DNA of 64,000 nt from Papio anubis (lineage: Eukaryota > Chordata > Mammalia > Primates > Cercopithecidae). The notes beneath the pieces were generated by a model. The model was not told the DNA's origin, made no database searches, and saw only the letters and a program-made list of their open reading frames with translations. The DNA lies in assembly GCF_008728515.1 (NCBI RefSeq), contig NC_044995.1, positions 12,225,104-12,289,103 on the forward strand, written 5' to 3'. A program made the position numbers and the translations under genes. Numbering within the stretch: the stretch's first letter is position 1; each line of letters opens with the position of its first letter. This document shows, piece by piece, positions 11,059-23,066 of the stretch.

Positions 11059-11960
11059 AAATTTGGCAAATCTGTTGGTTAAAAGGGCACCCTCATTCAC
11101 CATTCGTGAGATCACACTGGAAAGTGCTTATGAGTGTGGAGAATGTGCAAAATCATCTAACCAAAAGGTTGGCCTCATTCAACAATAGCAAGATCACACT
11201 CGGGAAAGGCTTTGTGAGTGTAGAGAAGGTATGAAATCCTGTACATAGAAGTTTTGCCTCACTAAATACCAGAGGGATCACACTGGAGAAAGACCCTATA
11301 GTTATGGGGAATTTGGGAAATTACTTAACAAGAAGTCCCACCTCACTGAACACTACTCAGTTCACAGTTGAGAAAGGCCATATGACTGTAAGGAATTTGT
11401 GAAATTATTTAGCCAGAAAAGCTGCATTACTATTCATCAGAGAATTTACAATGGAGAAAGGCCATATAAATGTATAATAAATGTGAGAAATCATTTCCGT
11501 ACAGCTCTGTGCTTCATGTTCATAAGAATTCACACTGGACAAAGCCTTATGAGAGCAGCGAGTAGAAAATCCTTTGTGGGAAAACTCTGGTCTCATTAAA
11601 CACAGGAGAGTTCATACTAGAGAAAGGCCTCAACAGTGTAGCAAATGTGGAAAGACATTTACCAGAAGCTCTGCCCTGCAAGTTCACACTAGAGAAAGCC
11701 CTTCTCAGTGAAGTAAATTTGGAAAATTGATTAGTCAAACCTCTATGCTCCTTCAAGATCAGAGTTCACACCGGATCAAGGCTCTATGGTGTGACAAATG
11801 TGGCACATTCTTTGTCTAAATGTCTAACTTTATTATGCACAGACAAGCTCCTGCTGTGGAAGTGCCTTTTGAGTGCAGAGAATTTGATGAAGGCGTCACT
11901 CTTCTTTCATTGGATACCAGAATGTTGACAGGAGAAAAATAACATAGGTGTGTGGGAATA
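11059..11960 (+). pseudogene. Decayed zinc-finger repeats after the ZNF776 stop
   Basis: About ten more units at roughly 84-nt spacing follow the stop. Each still shows a linker remnant such as GAGAAAGGCC followed by a broken C-x2-C motif, but frameshifts and stops fall in every frame. They would lie in the 3' UTR. The last two units match those after the ZNF586 stop, so they are remains of a longer ancestral array. Confidence 0.8.
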
Positions 11961-13235
11961 TTACTTCTTGTCCAGTGTAACTGTGGGAGAGAGCCCTTAT
12001 GAGGACGCCATCAACCTATATTGAATGTCATATGTCCAATAGCTGCATAAATTCCAGGTATACTGAAGCTGTATTGCATTTCTCATCTTGCGTATGTCCT
12101 TGCCAGATTTATTGCATTCTTAGGTCTCTGGCAAAAGCCATTTCACCTCTACCACTTGGCAGGTACCTACAGTGCATCACTCATGCACTCCATCATATTC
12201 CAGAAAAAAAGTTGAAGTTTTCTCCCATTCAGCAGTGGGATTTTTGAGTAGCCTCTGTACTCATTCCTTTCTCATTTCTCTATGAGGAGTTGGGTCATGG
12301 ACCTGACTCAGTTTTGGCCTAGAGCAGAAGTGTCCAATCTTTTGGCTTTTTTGGTCCACATTGGAAGAATTGTCTTGTGCCACGTATAAAATACATTGAC
12401 ACTAATGATAGCTGATGAATTAAAAAAAAAAAAAATCACACAAAACCCCTCATAATGTTTTAAGAAAGTTTACAAATTTGTGTTGGGCTGCATTCAAAGC
12501 TGCCCTGAGATAATGCGGCCCACAAGCTGTGGCTTGGACAAGCTTGGCCTAGAGAATTTTTCTGATTACCTGACAAGATGGGCTGTCTTTCCTAGGAATC
12601 TCATGATTCTCACGATTCTCACGATTCTTAAGATGGAATTTTCTAGCCTCTAACTCACCAACCCAAGTACAAGCTGCCTCACCAACCCAAGTACAAGCTG
12701 CCTCTCATTGTTCTAGTTTCTGCTATGATGCAGTCCTTATTTAAGCTTCCTTCAATCTTGGGAATTGTGTTGACTGTATTGTGTGAATTGTATATTTACT
12801 GCATTGTGTGGCTTAGATACAACATGGTTCTGGTACCATGAAAGTTTGTTGGGATTACTAAACTGTGTGACTCTTAGGGGACAGTATGAAGGCAGAATAT
12901 AGCTCTACATTTGTGGCCTAGTTTGGATGGCTGCCTGAGGCCTCCAAAGAAAGACTTCAGGGCTTTGTGATCTTTATTTTTAGACCAAATATTGCAATAT
13001 GTGTTTTCATAAATTAACCTGAGTAAGGGACAGTTTTTGTGACACACTTTGGTGCTTCTGAGAACAGCACAAAATTATTCTCTTGTTTATAAGGGATATT
13101 GCATTCTGCTCAGTACTGGTGAGGGAAATCTCTTCTCAAGTCCTATAGTGCATTCATGTGTCCTGAAGTCCAGAATTCTGTAGGATAGTGTCCTACATTA
13201 TAAGCCTGGAGGAAGAAATCATAATTCTTTAATTT
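11961..13235 (+). other. ZNF776 3' flank, 3' end of the duplication unit
   Basis: The part 11985-12750 is paralogous to 34450-34985. It carries a MER30-like insertion and a doubled TCACCAACCCAAGTACAAGC unit at 12655-12703. No clear polyadenylation signal is seen near the unit end. The part 12750-13235 holds nothing I recognise. Confidence 0.6.
12325..12546 (+). mobile_element. MER30-like hAT DNA transposon (MITE)
   Basis: A 222-bp element from CAGAAGTGTCCAATC to TTGGACAAGCTTG. An exact 8-bp target duplication GCCTAGAG lies at 12317-12324 and 12547-12554, as expected for hAT. The ZNF586 paralogue lacks it. The family name is from memory. Confidence 0.8.
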
Positions 13236-13513
13236 TTACTTTTTTAGGGACATGATGTCACTCTGAAACTCAGGCTGGAATACACTGGCATGGTCATACC
13301 TCACTGCGGCCTCAAACTGCTGGGCTCAAGTGATCCTCCTGCCTCAGCCTCCCGAGTACCTGAGATTAGCCCAGGTAATTTAAGAATTTTTTATAGAGAT
13401 AGGGTTTTGCTATTTTACCCTGACTGATGTTCAACTCCTGGCCTCAACTAATCCTCTAGCATACGCCCTTGAAAGCACTAGGATTACAGGTGTGAGCCAC
13501 CATGCCCAGTCCA
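13236..13513 (-). mobile_element. Old Alu
   Basis: Diverged copy, GACATGATGTCACTCTGAAA to CACCATGCCCAGTCC. Confidence 0.82.
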
Positions 13514-14005
13514 CAAATAATTTTTATAGAATTAGCATTTCTAGGTAGTAAAGCAGACTGCAACAGAATAGTTGGGATACACTTTTTTTAAAAAGGCATC
13601 CACAGTGATTCAGTCACTATGTCTGTGATGGATAAGCAGGTATAGAAATTTTCAGGACCTCCATAATTATGAATCTAGTGTAGCTTAGGTCATTGTCAGA
13701 GTAAATCTAAAGGTTTTGTGGATTTCTGTAGCCTATCTGGGCTGCTTATCAAAAAGCCATCCCTGAATTAGTAGGAGGAAGAGGATAGGGAGTCCAGTGA
13801 TGTGGCCTTTGCAACCAGCCAGCATTCCAATTAGGTGGAAATTATCTTCCTGGCTCATAAGTATTTGGTATCACACAGGCTAGTTGCCCCCCTTAGGGCA
13901 TGATGAGAGTTAGTAGAGTCAATGTAGAATCACATAACCTGTTTATCAAAAATAATGTTAAAAACAGATAGTTCTTTCAAATTATATTTTTAAAGCTGTT
14001 ATAAG
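13514..14005. other. Intergenic sequence, nothing recognised
   Basis: No open frame or repeat family that I can name. Confidence 0.4.
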
Positions 14006-14136
14006 ACTGGGCATGGTGACTTATGCCTGTTACCCCAACACCTTGGGAGTCCAAGGTGGGAGTATTGCTTGAGGTAAGGAGTTTGAGACTATCCTGGGTT
14101 CCATAATAAGACCCTGTCTCTTAAAAAATAAATAAC
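14006..14136 (+). mobile_element. Alu left-monomer copy (FLAM-like)
   Basis: Only one monomer, ending CTGTCTCTTAAAAAATAAATAA. Confidence 0.8.
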
Positions 14137-14550
14137 TATCTTTCTCTCTGGCCTCTCCATCCTTCAGACAATCACTGAATTACAATATTTGCTTAACAGT
14201 AGATTAGTGTCAATTTTCTGGAATGTTACATGACTGATACAACATGTTTCCTCTTTTCATACCTGAGTGCTCTCCTGAGTCCTGTTTATTTTGATGCTCT
14301 TATTTTTTCTTTATTATTATTTTTATTTCACATAGCAGGGATGCATATTTTGACATTCATCAATCATGATATATGAGTAGTTCATTCTTTTTATCTTAGA
14401 ATTTGACATGCTATGGAAATCACTATAAGAATTCATCTGCTTATGGATATGTTATTGCTTCTCATTTTTGTTAGGAATAAAACTGCTTGTTACACACATT
14501 TGAATGCAATTCTTCATATAGATAATGCTTCACTTCTCTTGTGTGAATGC
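14137..14550. other. AT-rich intergenic sequence
   Basis: AT-rich, with no gene. It leads into the L1 5' region, but I cannot place the junction exactly. Confidence 0.35.
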
Positions 14551-17360
14551 CTTGGTGTGCTGTGCCCAACTCACATGGTAGGTGAATGTATACCCCTCTT
14601 CCAACCCCAGGCAGCACAGCTCCAAGAGAGACTCCTTCCCTCCACTTGAGGAGAGGAGAGGGAAGAATAAAGAAGACTTTGTCTTGGAACTTGGATACCA
14701 GCTCAGCTACAGTAGAATAGGGCACCAGGCTGAGGCCCCTATTCTAGGCCCTAGCTCTGAATGACATTTCTAGATATACCCTGGGCTAGAAGAGAACCCA
14801 CTTCTTTGAAAAGGAGGATCCAGTCCTGGCAGGATCCATCACCTGCTGACTAAAGAGTCATTGGGCCCTGAATAATCAGCAGTAGTACACAGGCAGTACT
14901 CACCATGTGCCCCTGGTGAGACTCAGACATGCTGGCTTCGGGTGTGACCCAGCACATTCCCAGCTGTGATGGCTTTCAGGAATGACTCCTGCTTGAGAAA
15001 GGGGAAGGGTAAAGAAGACTTTGTCTTACAGCTTAGATACCAGTTTGACCACAGTAGGGTAGAGCACTGAGTAGGCTCTTAGGGTCCCTATTTCAGGTCT
15101 TGGCTCTTGGATGGCCAGAGGAAAGCCCACTGCCCTGAACAGTGTCCCAGTCCTGGCAGCACTCACCACAAGCTTACTGACAAGCCCTTGGGCCTTGAAT
15201 GAACATCAGTGGTAGCCAGGCAGTGTCTCTCTTCATGATCCTCATGAGTCCCACAGTCCTGGACTGGTGAGGACCATGGGGAGAGACACCTCTGCTTGTG
15301 AAAACAGGAGGGAAGAGTGAGAAGGACTTTGTCTTATGGCTTGGGTGCCAGTTCACCTGCAGTAGAACACCAGATAGATTCCTAAGGTTTCCCACTATAG
15401 GCTCTGGCTCACAGATGGCTTCTGAATGTGCCTAGGATTGGGAGGGGCTTGCCACTCTGAAGGGAAGGAGATAAACCTAGCTGATTTTGCCCCCTGCTGA
15501 TTGTAGAGTCCTAGGGCCTTGAACAAACAGGGAGTAGCCAGGGAAGTGGTCAGTATGAGTCTTGGGCAGCACCCAGTTTTCTGCTGGCTACAGGTCTGAC
15601 CCCATATAGTCCCAGTGGTGGTGGCACAGGGGTACTTGTGTTACTCCTCCCCCAGCTAAAGGCAGCTCAGCACAAAGAAACTTTGGAAACCTGCCAGCAG
15701 GAGACTCCCTGACCCCCATGAACACTTGAGCGGGCAGGGAGAGCTGCTTAGAGAAGCGGTAGGGACAGAACTCCAGCCAGTGCAGAGCCCAGAGGGTTTG
15801 GGGTAGGAGTATCTCTAGTGGAGCACAGCCAGACACGCCCATATTTCGAGGCTCGCCTTGATTCCCTAATAGACTTTAGCCCTAGGGAAGTCAGACCTGA
15901 TCAGTGCAGGGCATTCTTGCCGATGAGTTGGGGATGGTTGCCCCTGAGCACCCCTTGGTCAGCTGGCCTTTCCCAGGGTTCTAGCTTACCTACACCTGCT
16001 TGCAGTGTGACCCCTTGTGGGGGTATACATCATAGCTCTTGTGCTGGTGAACTGCAGCAGAGAAATCCCATAGTCATGCAGCAGCTCACCTGCACCTTCC
16101 CAAAACTGTGACCTCCCTGAGACACTTTGCCTGCACGAATTCACCTATGGCCACCCCCAACATTGTTTTGCCAGCATCTGTGCACGCGAGTAGACCTTGT
16201 CTTCTCTTTTCCACTAGCATGTGTGTGCATGTGCACCCTGTCACGCTACAGCTGCCAGTGTGAGCATACCTCATCCCCCCAACTTCTCGCGCACCACCAT
16301 TGCTGTCAGAGCATTTGCGATCCCAGAGACTGCCAGCCCACACCTGCCAGCACCCCACCCCTGGACGAGCACAAAACTACACAGGGAGACCAGCAGACAC
16401 ACCCCATACAGCAGCAGCAGCTGCTACCCATGTGAATGCATGTACAGAGGGTACAAACAATTCTGTACCTGCCAGCACCCTGCCTCCATATTAACACCAC
16501 TGCTGGTGTGAATGTGTACTGGGACATCAATGGAACCCCCTTCCCTACCCCCCCCCATGTTGTGCTGCCACCACCAACACAGTGAACACTCATGTGGAGG
16601 CTGGCACCCCTACACCCACCAGCACTCCATCGCAGCCAATAAACGTACACCACACCACTGCCATTGCTGCTGGCATGTGGGAACAATGATGGCTCCTGCT
16701 GCCACCACCCTAAGCACTGGGGCTGGCACTGCCCTTCAGAGTGTTGTTACCAGTAGTCTGGGAACAACTTAGACCCTCCAGCATGGCAGGTTTCTGATCT
16801 CCAGGGGCCATAGAACAAAGTTGGATGCCTGATACCAGGCCCTGTGTATTAGAGCATATAGTCTAGCAGTCCTGAGCTGAGCATTGGACCCCTAAAATGC
16901 TTCAGAAATTAAGGCAGTTGACTAGAGCCACACTATACCACAAACTCTCGAGGGCACCAAATAGGATAAAACAAAAAAAAAGTCCATCCAAAGATCAGCA
17001 ACTTCAAAGATTGAAGAAACATCAGCCAACAAAGATGAGAAAGAACCAGGGCAAGAACTCTGGCAACTGAAAAAGCCAGAATGTCTTCTTATTTCAAAAC
17101 AACCACACTAGTTCGCCAGCAGTAGTTCCTAACCAGACTGAGATGGCTGAAATAACATAAATAAAATTCAAAATATGGATAGGAATCAAGATCACTGACA
17201 TACAGGAGAAAATCAAAAACTAATCCAAGGAATCTATTGATTGCAATAAAATAATACAGGAGCTGATAGACAAAATGGCCTTTATCAGAAAGAACCAGAC
17301 TGACTTAATAGAGCTGAAAAATGCTCTACAAGAATTTCATAATGCAATCACAAGAATTAA
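14550..17360 (+). mobile_element. L1 5' UTR and start of ORF1, plus strand
   Basis: Three to four loosely repeated blocks (AGAAGACTTTGTCTT near 14670, 15015 and 15320) are typical of older primate L1 5' UTRs, followed by a CA/GC-rich stretch. ORF1 begins near 17034 (MRKNQGKNSGN then a stop) and runs through QELIDKM and RKNQTDLIELKN to 17360. It is clearly dead. The subfamily (L1PB/L1MA range) is uncertain. Confidence 0.75.
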
Positions 17361-17640
17361 CTGCACTTTGGGAGGCCAAGGTGAACAAATCTCTTGAGGC
17401 CAGGAGGTTGAGACCAGCCTCTGACTAACATGGCAAAACCCTGTCTCTACTAAAAGAAAATAATAGAAAAAAATCAGCCAGGTGTGGTGGTATGTGCCTG
17501 TAGTCCCAGCTGTTTGGGAGGCTGAGGCATGAGAATCGCTTGAACCCAGGAGGCAGAGGTTGCAGTGAACAGAGATTGCACCACTGAACTCTAGCCTGGG
17601 CGACAGAGTGAGATTCCGTCTCAAAAATAAAAATTAAAAA
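17361..17640 (+). mobile_element. Alu at the L1 inversion junction
   Basis: Begins at CTGCACTTTGGGAGGCC, so it is 5'-truncated; it lies exactly where the L1 changes orientation. Confidence 0.9.
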
Positions 17641-18455
17641 AAAGAGAACGCTGAATATGGGATCCCAGTCTCTTTTGTCTTGTAGGATTTCTGCTGACAG
17701 GTCTGCTGTTAGCCTGACAGGGCTCCCTTCATAGGTGACCTGTCCCTTATATCTAGCTGCCTTTAATATTTTCTGTTTCATTTTGACCTAGAAGGATCTG
17801 ATGACTATGTGTCTTGGGGATGGTCTTCTTTGTAGTATTTTACAGGGATTCTCTGCGTTTCCTGAATATTAATGTTGGCCTCCCTAGCGAGGTTGGGGAA
17901 ATTTTCATGAATGATATCCTGAAATATGATTTCCAAGTTGCTTGGTTTCTCTCTCTGTCTCTCAGGCATGCCAAAGAGTCATAGGACACTTTATATAATC
18001 CCATATTTCTTGAAGATTTTGTTCATTCTTCTATATTATTTTCTCTTTTTCTTTTTCTTTTTTTTTTTTTTTTAAAGACAGAGTCTTGCTCTTGTCGCCC
18101 AGGCTGGAGTGTAATGGCGTGATCTCGGCTCACTACAACCTCTGCCTCCCTGGTTCAAGCAATTCTCCTGCCTCAGCCTCCCAAGTAGTTAGGATTACAG
18201 GCGCCTGCCACCATGCCCAGCTAATTTTTGTATTTTTAGCAGAGGCAGGATTTCGTCATGTTGGTCAGGCTGGTCTCAAACTCCTGACCTCTTGATCTGT
18301 CCACCTCGGCCTCCCAAAGTGCTGGAATTACAGGTGTCAACCACCGCGCCTGGCCTGTTTTTTATTTTCCCTGAGTTATTTCAGAGAGCCAGCCTTCATG
18401 CTCTGAGATTCTTTCCTCAACTTGGTCAATTCTGTTAATTCTTTTTTTTGAGGGG
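17641..18455 (-). mobile_element. L1 ORF1 middle and C-terminal part, minus strand
   Basis: Read on the minus strand, 18440-18356 gives the RIDQVEERISEHE segment of ORF1. Below an interrupting Alu, 18050-17641 gives ILKAARYKGQVTYEG and RLTADLSAEILQ of the ORF1 C-terminal domain. It faces the plus-strand 5' part and picks up roughly where that leaves off. Confidence 0.75.
18056..18355 (-). mobile_element. Alu inside the inverted L1 part
   Basis: Full length; splits the minus-strand ORF1 remnant. Confidence 0.92.
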
Positions 18456-18662
18456 GGACAAAGTCTCAGTCATGAGGTCTGGATCAAGACCCCTTTTCTG
18501 GTAACAGTCTCAATTGTCTACAGACTTAGGTAAAATTTTAACGGCCACACCAGTACAGATAAAGGTGGCTCCAGATAAACCACTTCCCAATATTAAACAG
18601 TATTCATTGAAGCAGGAAACTATAAGCTGGGCATGGTCTTGCACACCTGTAGTTTCAGCCTC

Positions 18663-19478
18663 TGTAAGCAGACAGGGACGATATCCATGGATTTTAGGAA
18701 TATAATCAACTTGAGCAATTAACCTGCTTTATAGCCTCCTCCCCTGCTGCCTTTACCTCTCCAAACCCTGGTTTGAATCCAATCACCTTGGTAGGTTAAA
18801 ACAGCTCCTGACAGACCCCAAGTAATGTATAGATGAACCCAAATAAACTTTCCTTATTAACATGCTGATGTCTTTACTCTGGAAGGAGCTATAGCTTCAT
18901 TACCATAACATGCTTTCTATGTGCTGGTATGATGACTCACTGCATCTGTGCAACTGGGACCCCAGTTCTACATGCAATGATGCACCTTCTCCCATCACCA
19001 TTATACCATAAAACTCTCCTGTTACTTGTCCTCAGGGAGACACTGCTTTGGAGAATACTCCCAGTGTCCTCTTTACTTGAGCCAAGTAACAAAAGTATTG
19101 ATCAAAACCTGTGTTCTCTGGCCGCGTGAGGTGGCTCATGCCTGTAATCCCAGCACTTTGGGAGGCTGAGGTGGACAGATCACCTGAGGTAAGGAGTTCA
19201 ATACCAGCCTCGCCAACAACAACAAACCTCGCCTCTACTGAAAATACAAAAATTACCTGGGCATGGTGGTGGGTGCCTGTAATCCCAGCCTCGAAAAGCT
19301 GAGGCAGGAGATTCACTTGAATTGGGGAGGTGGAGGTTGCAGCAAATGGAGATTCCACCATTGCACTCCAGCCTGGGCAACGAGAGTGAAACTCCGTCTG
19401 AAAAAAACAAACAAAAAACCTGTGTTCTCATGGAAAGTCATTTGTTACGCACCAGGTGAATGAACCTGGTATTTTTCA
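18663..19478 (+). mobile_element. LTR-like insertion inside the Alu monomer, family unknown
   Basis: Starts TGTAAGCAGACAGGG and ends TTTTTCA, with AATAAA at 18842-18847. Without the inner Alu it is about 520 bp. This is consistent with a solo LTR; no clean target duplication is visible. Confidence 0.5.
19120..19414 (+). mobile_element. Alu with exact 15-bp target duplication
   Basis: AAAACCTGTGTTCTC at 19104-19118 and 19415-19429. Innermost member of the nest in the ERV. Confidence 0.95.
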
Positions 19479-20238
19479 GGTAATACTACTCAGGATGCTG
19501 AGGCAGGAGGATCCCTTGAGTCCAGGAATTTGAAGCCACCCTGGGCAACATAGGGAGACATCATCTCAAAACAAGAAGCTATAATAGGAATAAAACAAAT
19601 AATCAAAGATTTCCTTGAAAAGGGATTGATTATCCCTTCCACCAGTCCTAATACTCCCATCTTCCTGACACAAAACCTCACAGGGAAGGATGAAGATTTG
19701 TACAAGATTTGAGAGCTATTTTTAATACTACTGTGATTCCTCATCAACCAGTAGTTCTAAGCCCCCACACTCTTTTATCCAGCGTACATGTAAACTGTGA
19801 ATACCTTAACTGTTAATGATTTATGCAGTGCTTTTTAGGCATACCAATACACCCTAATAGTATTTGTTTGCCTTTACCTAGATTGGATATCAATATATCT
19901 GTACTGTTGTGCCTCAAGGTTATACCAAAGGCCCAACTTATTTTTCACACATATTAAAGACTGACCTAGCTTAGCTAAATTTCTCTTGTTATGCTTCTCC
20001 AATCTGCATAATTGTAAAAAGGACTCCTTGTACTTCCTGGAACAAAAAGCAAAAAGAGATCATTATCTACAGAAAAACTCCAGTTTTGCTTTACAAACTA
20101 TCTACAAAAAAACTCCAGTTTTGCCTTACAGAACTAAAAGATTTGGAACATTTAATTCCTAAGGAGAAACCACATATACATCTGGATTGAGTAACTGGAC
20201 TTCTTTGATACCCTACTCCAAAAAGTAAAAGACATCTC

Positions 20239-20552
20239 CGGCTGGGCACAGTGGCCCACACCTGTAATGCTAGTACTTTGGGAGGCCGAGGCGGATGGAT
20301 CACCTGAGGTCAGGAGTTCGAGACCAGCCTGACCAACATGGAGAAACTCCGTCTCTACTAAAAATGCAAAATTAGCCAGGCGTGGTGGTGCATGCCTGTA
20401 ATCCTATCTACTCAGGAGGCTGAGGCAGGAGAATTGTTTGAACCTGGGAGGCAGAGGTTGCAGTGAGCCGAGGTCTCAGCATTGCACTCCAGCCTGTGCA
20501 ACAAGAGCAAAACTCCATCTAATATAAAAAAAAAAAAAAAAAAAAAAAAAAA
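20239..20552 (+). mobile_element. Alu in ERV pol
   Basis: Full length with a long uninterrupted poly(A). Confidence 0.93.
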
Positions 20553-21310
20553 GACAATTCAAGGGGATTTTAGGCTTTGGTGGCTACTGCCATAGCTGGA
20601 TGTCCAATTTTTCTCTAATGCCACAGACTTTATATGCATTGTAGAAAGATCAACCTAATCTCATACATTGGACATCAGAAGGACAAATAATAAATAAAGA
20701 AAAATCTTACAAGCCCCCATTTTGGCCCATGCAAATTATTAGCTGCTGTTTTTCCTTTGTTTGTTTTTTGCAGTTTTTTGTTCGTGCAAGCTATGACAGT
20801 TCCCTTGGTGTTCTAACCCAAAAAACTGGAGAACAATGTAGGGCTATTGGTTATTACAGTCAGCAATTAGACTTTGTAGCACATGGGTGACCTCTTTATC
20901 TGAGGGTCATTTTTGCCACTGCCGTGCTCCTTACAATTACTCAGAAAATTGTAATAGTGGCTCCTCATTCTGTGGAAGCTCTTTTGAATTCACATAATAC
21001 ACAGCAATTTTCCGTTAATAGATTGGTTTCTTATGACATACTTATACTGTCTGCTTCATATGCTGCCCTCTCTATCTGTAATCCTCTTAATCCTGCAGTG
21101 CAACTTCCTGAAACAACAGATGAAATATTTCATCACTGTATTCTACTCACAGAAGAGCTGTTGGTGTCCAGACAGGATTTATAGGAGACATCATGTAAAA
21201 ATGTTGATATTCTCTGGTTCACAGATGGATCAAATCTGAAGGATAAATTTTGAAAATACTGAGCAGGCTACAGCCTTGTGTCTCTTGTGGACATCAGAAA
21301 GAGCAATCCC

Positions 21311-21614
21311 ACCAGGTGTGGTGGCTCACGCCTGTAATCCCAGCACTTTGGGAGGCTGAGGCGGGCAGATCACAAGTTCAGGAGTACAAGACCAGCCTGG
21401 CCAATATGGTGAAACCCCGTCTCTACTAAAAATACGAAAATTAGCCGGGCATGGTGGTGGGCGCCTGTAGTCCCAGCTACTCGGGAGGCTGAGGCAGGAA
21501 AATCGCTTCAACCTGGGAGACGGAGGTTGCAGTGAGCCTAGATTGCACAGTGCACTCCAACCTGGGCAACAGAGCAAGACTCTGTCTCCAAAAAAAAGAT
21601 AAAGGGAAAAAAAG
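21311..21614 (+). mobile_element. Alu in ERV pol
   Basis: AGAGCAATCCC on both sides is the target duplication; it splits the RNase H region. Confidence 0.93.
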
Positions 21615-21777
21615 AGCAATCCCTTGCCTCAACTAAAATCAGCACAGCTAGCTGAATTAACAGCACTCACCAGTTTGTCAACTGGCCAAAAATCAAATGG
21701 ATAATATTTATACTTAAAGGTATTATCTGTTGGTGTGGCTCATGACGTTGGGATGTTATGGAATCAGTGAGGCTTTG

Positions 21778-22079
21778 TTTTTTTTGTTTTGTTTTGTTTT
21801 TGTTTTTTTTGATACAGAGGCTTGTTCTGTTGCCCAGGCTGGAGTGCAGTGGCGCGCTCTGGGCTCACTGCAAGCTCCGCCTCCAAGGCTCACGCCATTC
21901 TCCTGCCTCAGCCCCCGGAGTAGCTGGGACTAGAGGCGCCCGCCACCAAGCCCAGCTAATTTTTTGTATTTTTAGTAGAGATGGGGTTTCACCGTGGTCT
22001 CGATCTCCTGACCTCGTGATCCGCCCACTTTGGCCTCCCAAAGTGCTGGGATTACAGGCGTGAGCCACTGCGCCCGGCC
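21778..22079 (-). mobile_element. AluY in ERV pol
   Basis: Full length; followed directly by a partial Alu in the same orientation. Confidence 0.92.
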
Positions 22080-22211
22080 AATTTTTGTATTTTTAGTAGA
22101 GATGGGTTTCACCATGTTGGTCAGGCTGGTCTCAAACTCCTGACCTCATGATCCACCCGCCTCTGCCTCCCAAAGTGCTGGGATTACAAGCGTGAGCCAC
22201 CACGCCTGGCC
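22080..22211 (-). mobile_element. Partial Alu (left monomer)
   Basis: From AATTTTTGTATTTTTAG to GCCTGGCC. CAGTGAGG flanks the two Alus together. Confidence 0.85.
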
Positions 22212-22737
22212 AGTGAGGTTACTTAACTTCCCCCAGATATCTAATTAAACATAGCTCTCAAGTTTCTGATATTTTAGAAGCCGTCGATTTAAAGAATGTG
22301 TTTTATTAACATTCCTGAGCATTCAAACTCACCTCTCCAAAGAATAAAAAAAAGTTATTTCGCAGATGCAGCAGCAAAAGACTGTCTTGACACCAATATC
22401 ACATGAAACTATAAAGGTCACTACATTCCAAATAAGTGCCATTTAACAGGAACTCCAAGGGATTCAAAAAGAGGCTTCAGATAAGAAAAAGTAGATATGG
22501 CTAACAGAGGGGTAATGCTTTTCCCCCACTTACAAATTTTGGTGTGGACCCAACAGGAGACCCATCTTGCCTTTGAGATTTCAATTTCTTAGGGTCCAAC
22601 ATGTTTGTGAGCCAACTCACTGAAAATCTGAGAAAATGATTGCTTGGGGAAGAAATATTACTGGAAACCCTCACCTCCAATACCGAATAAGGTTTCCACT
22701 AAATACCCAACTTATACTAAACATAATCCAAGAAAGG

Positions 22738-23038
22738 TGTTTTTTGTTTTTGAAACGGAGCCTCACTCTCTCCTCTGTCGCCCCAGCTGGAGTGCAGTGG
22801 CACGATCTTGGCTCACTGCAACCTCCGCCTTATGGGTTCAAGTGATTCTCCTGCCTCAGCCTCCCGAGTACCTGGGATTACAGGCATGCGCCACCACGCC
22901 CAGCTAATTTTTCTATTTTTACTAGAGACGGGGTTTCACCATGTTGGTGAGGCTGGTCTAGAGCTCCTGACCTCGTGATCCGCGCCCCTCGGCCTCCCAA
23001 AGTGCTGGGATTACAGGCAAGAGCCACCGCACCCAGCC
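22738..23038 (-). mobile_element. Alu
   Basis: Full length, ending CACCGCACCCAGCC. Confidence 0.92.
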
Positions 23039-23066
23039 AACTTTTTAAGTATAGAAAATTTTACAG

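Larger units (their letters stand above)
18625..19573 (+). mobile_element. Alu monomer (FRAM/FLAM-like) split by a later insertion
   Basis: The left piece 18625-18662 begins GCTGGGCATGGTC. The right piece 19479-19573 continues ACTCAGGATGCTGAGGCAGG and ends in CTCAAAACA. Flanking AACTATAA and AGCTATAA look like the target duplication in pol. Together the pieces make one monomer. Confidence 0.65.
18485..22737 (+). mobile_element. Decayed gammaretrovirus-like endogenous retrovirus, pol region
   Basis: Old pol remnants read on the plus strand. A reverse transcriptase N-terminal piece lies at 18529-18625. It resumes with IKDFLEKGLIIPSTSP at about 19600, and fingers/palm remnants run to about 20230. 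The connection and RNase H lie at about 20770-21310, with the FTDGS active-site motif at 21218-21232. More RNase H sequence lies at 21615-21720, and a late pol piece at 22215-22735. Multiple stops and frameshifts and at least five inserted elements make it inert. No env or flanking LTR pair is firmly identified. Confidence 0.75.

Noticed and set aside
16086..16772. Several ORFs of 64-126 codons on both strands
   Set aside because: They lie in the CA/GC-rich L1 5' UTR and are His/Pro/Thr-rich by composition.
20924..21184. 86-codon plus ORF
   Set aside because: Not an independent gene; it is a fragment of the decayed ERV RNase H/connection region and is annotated there.
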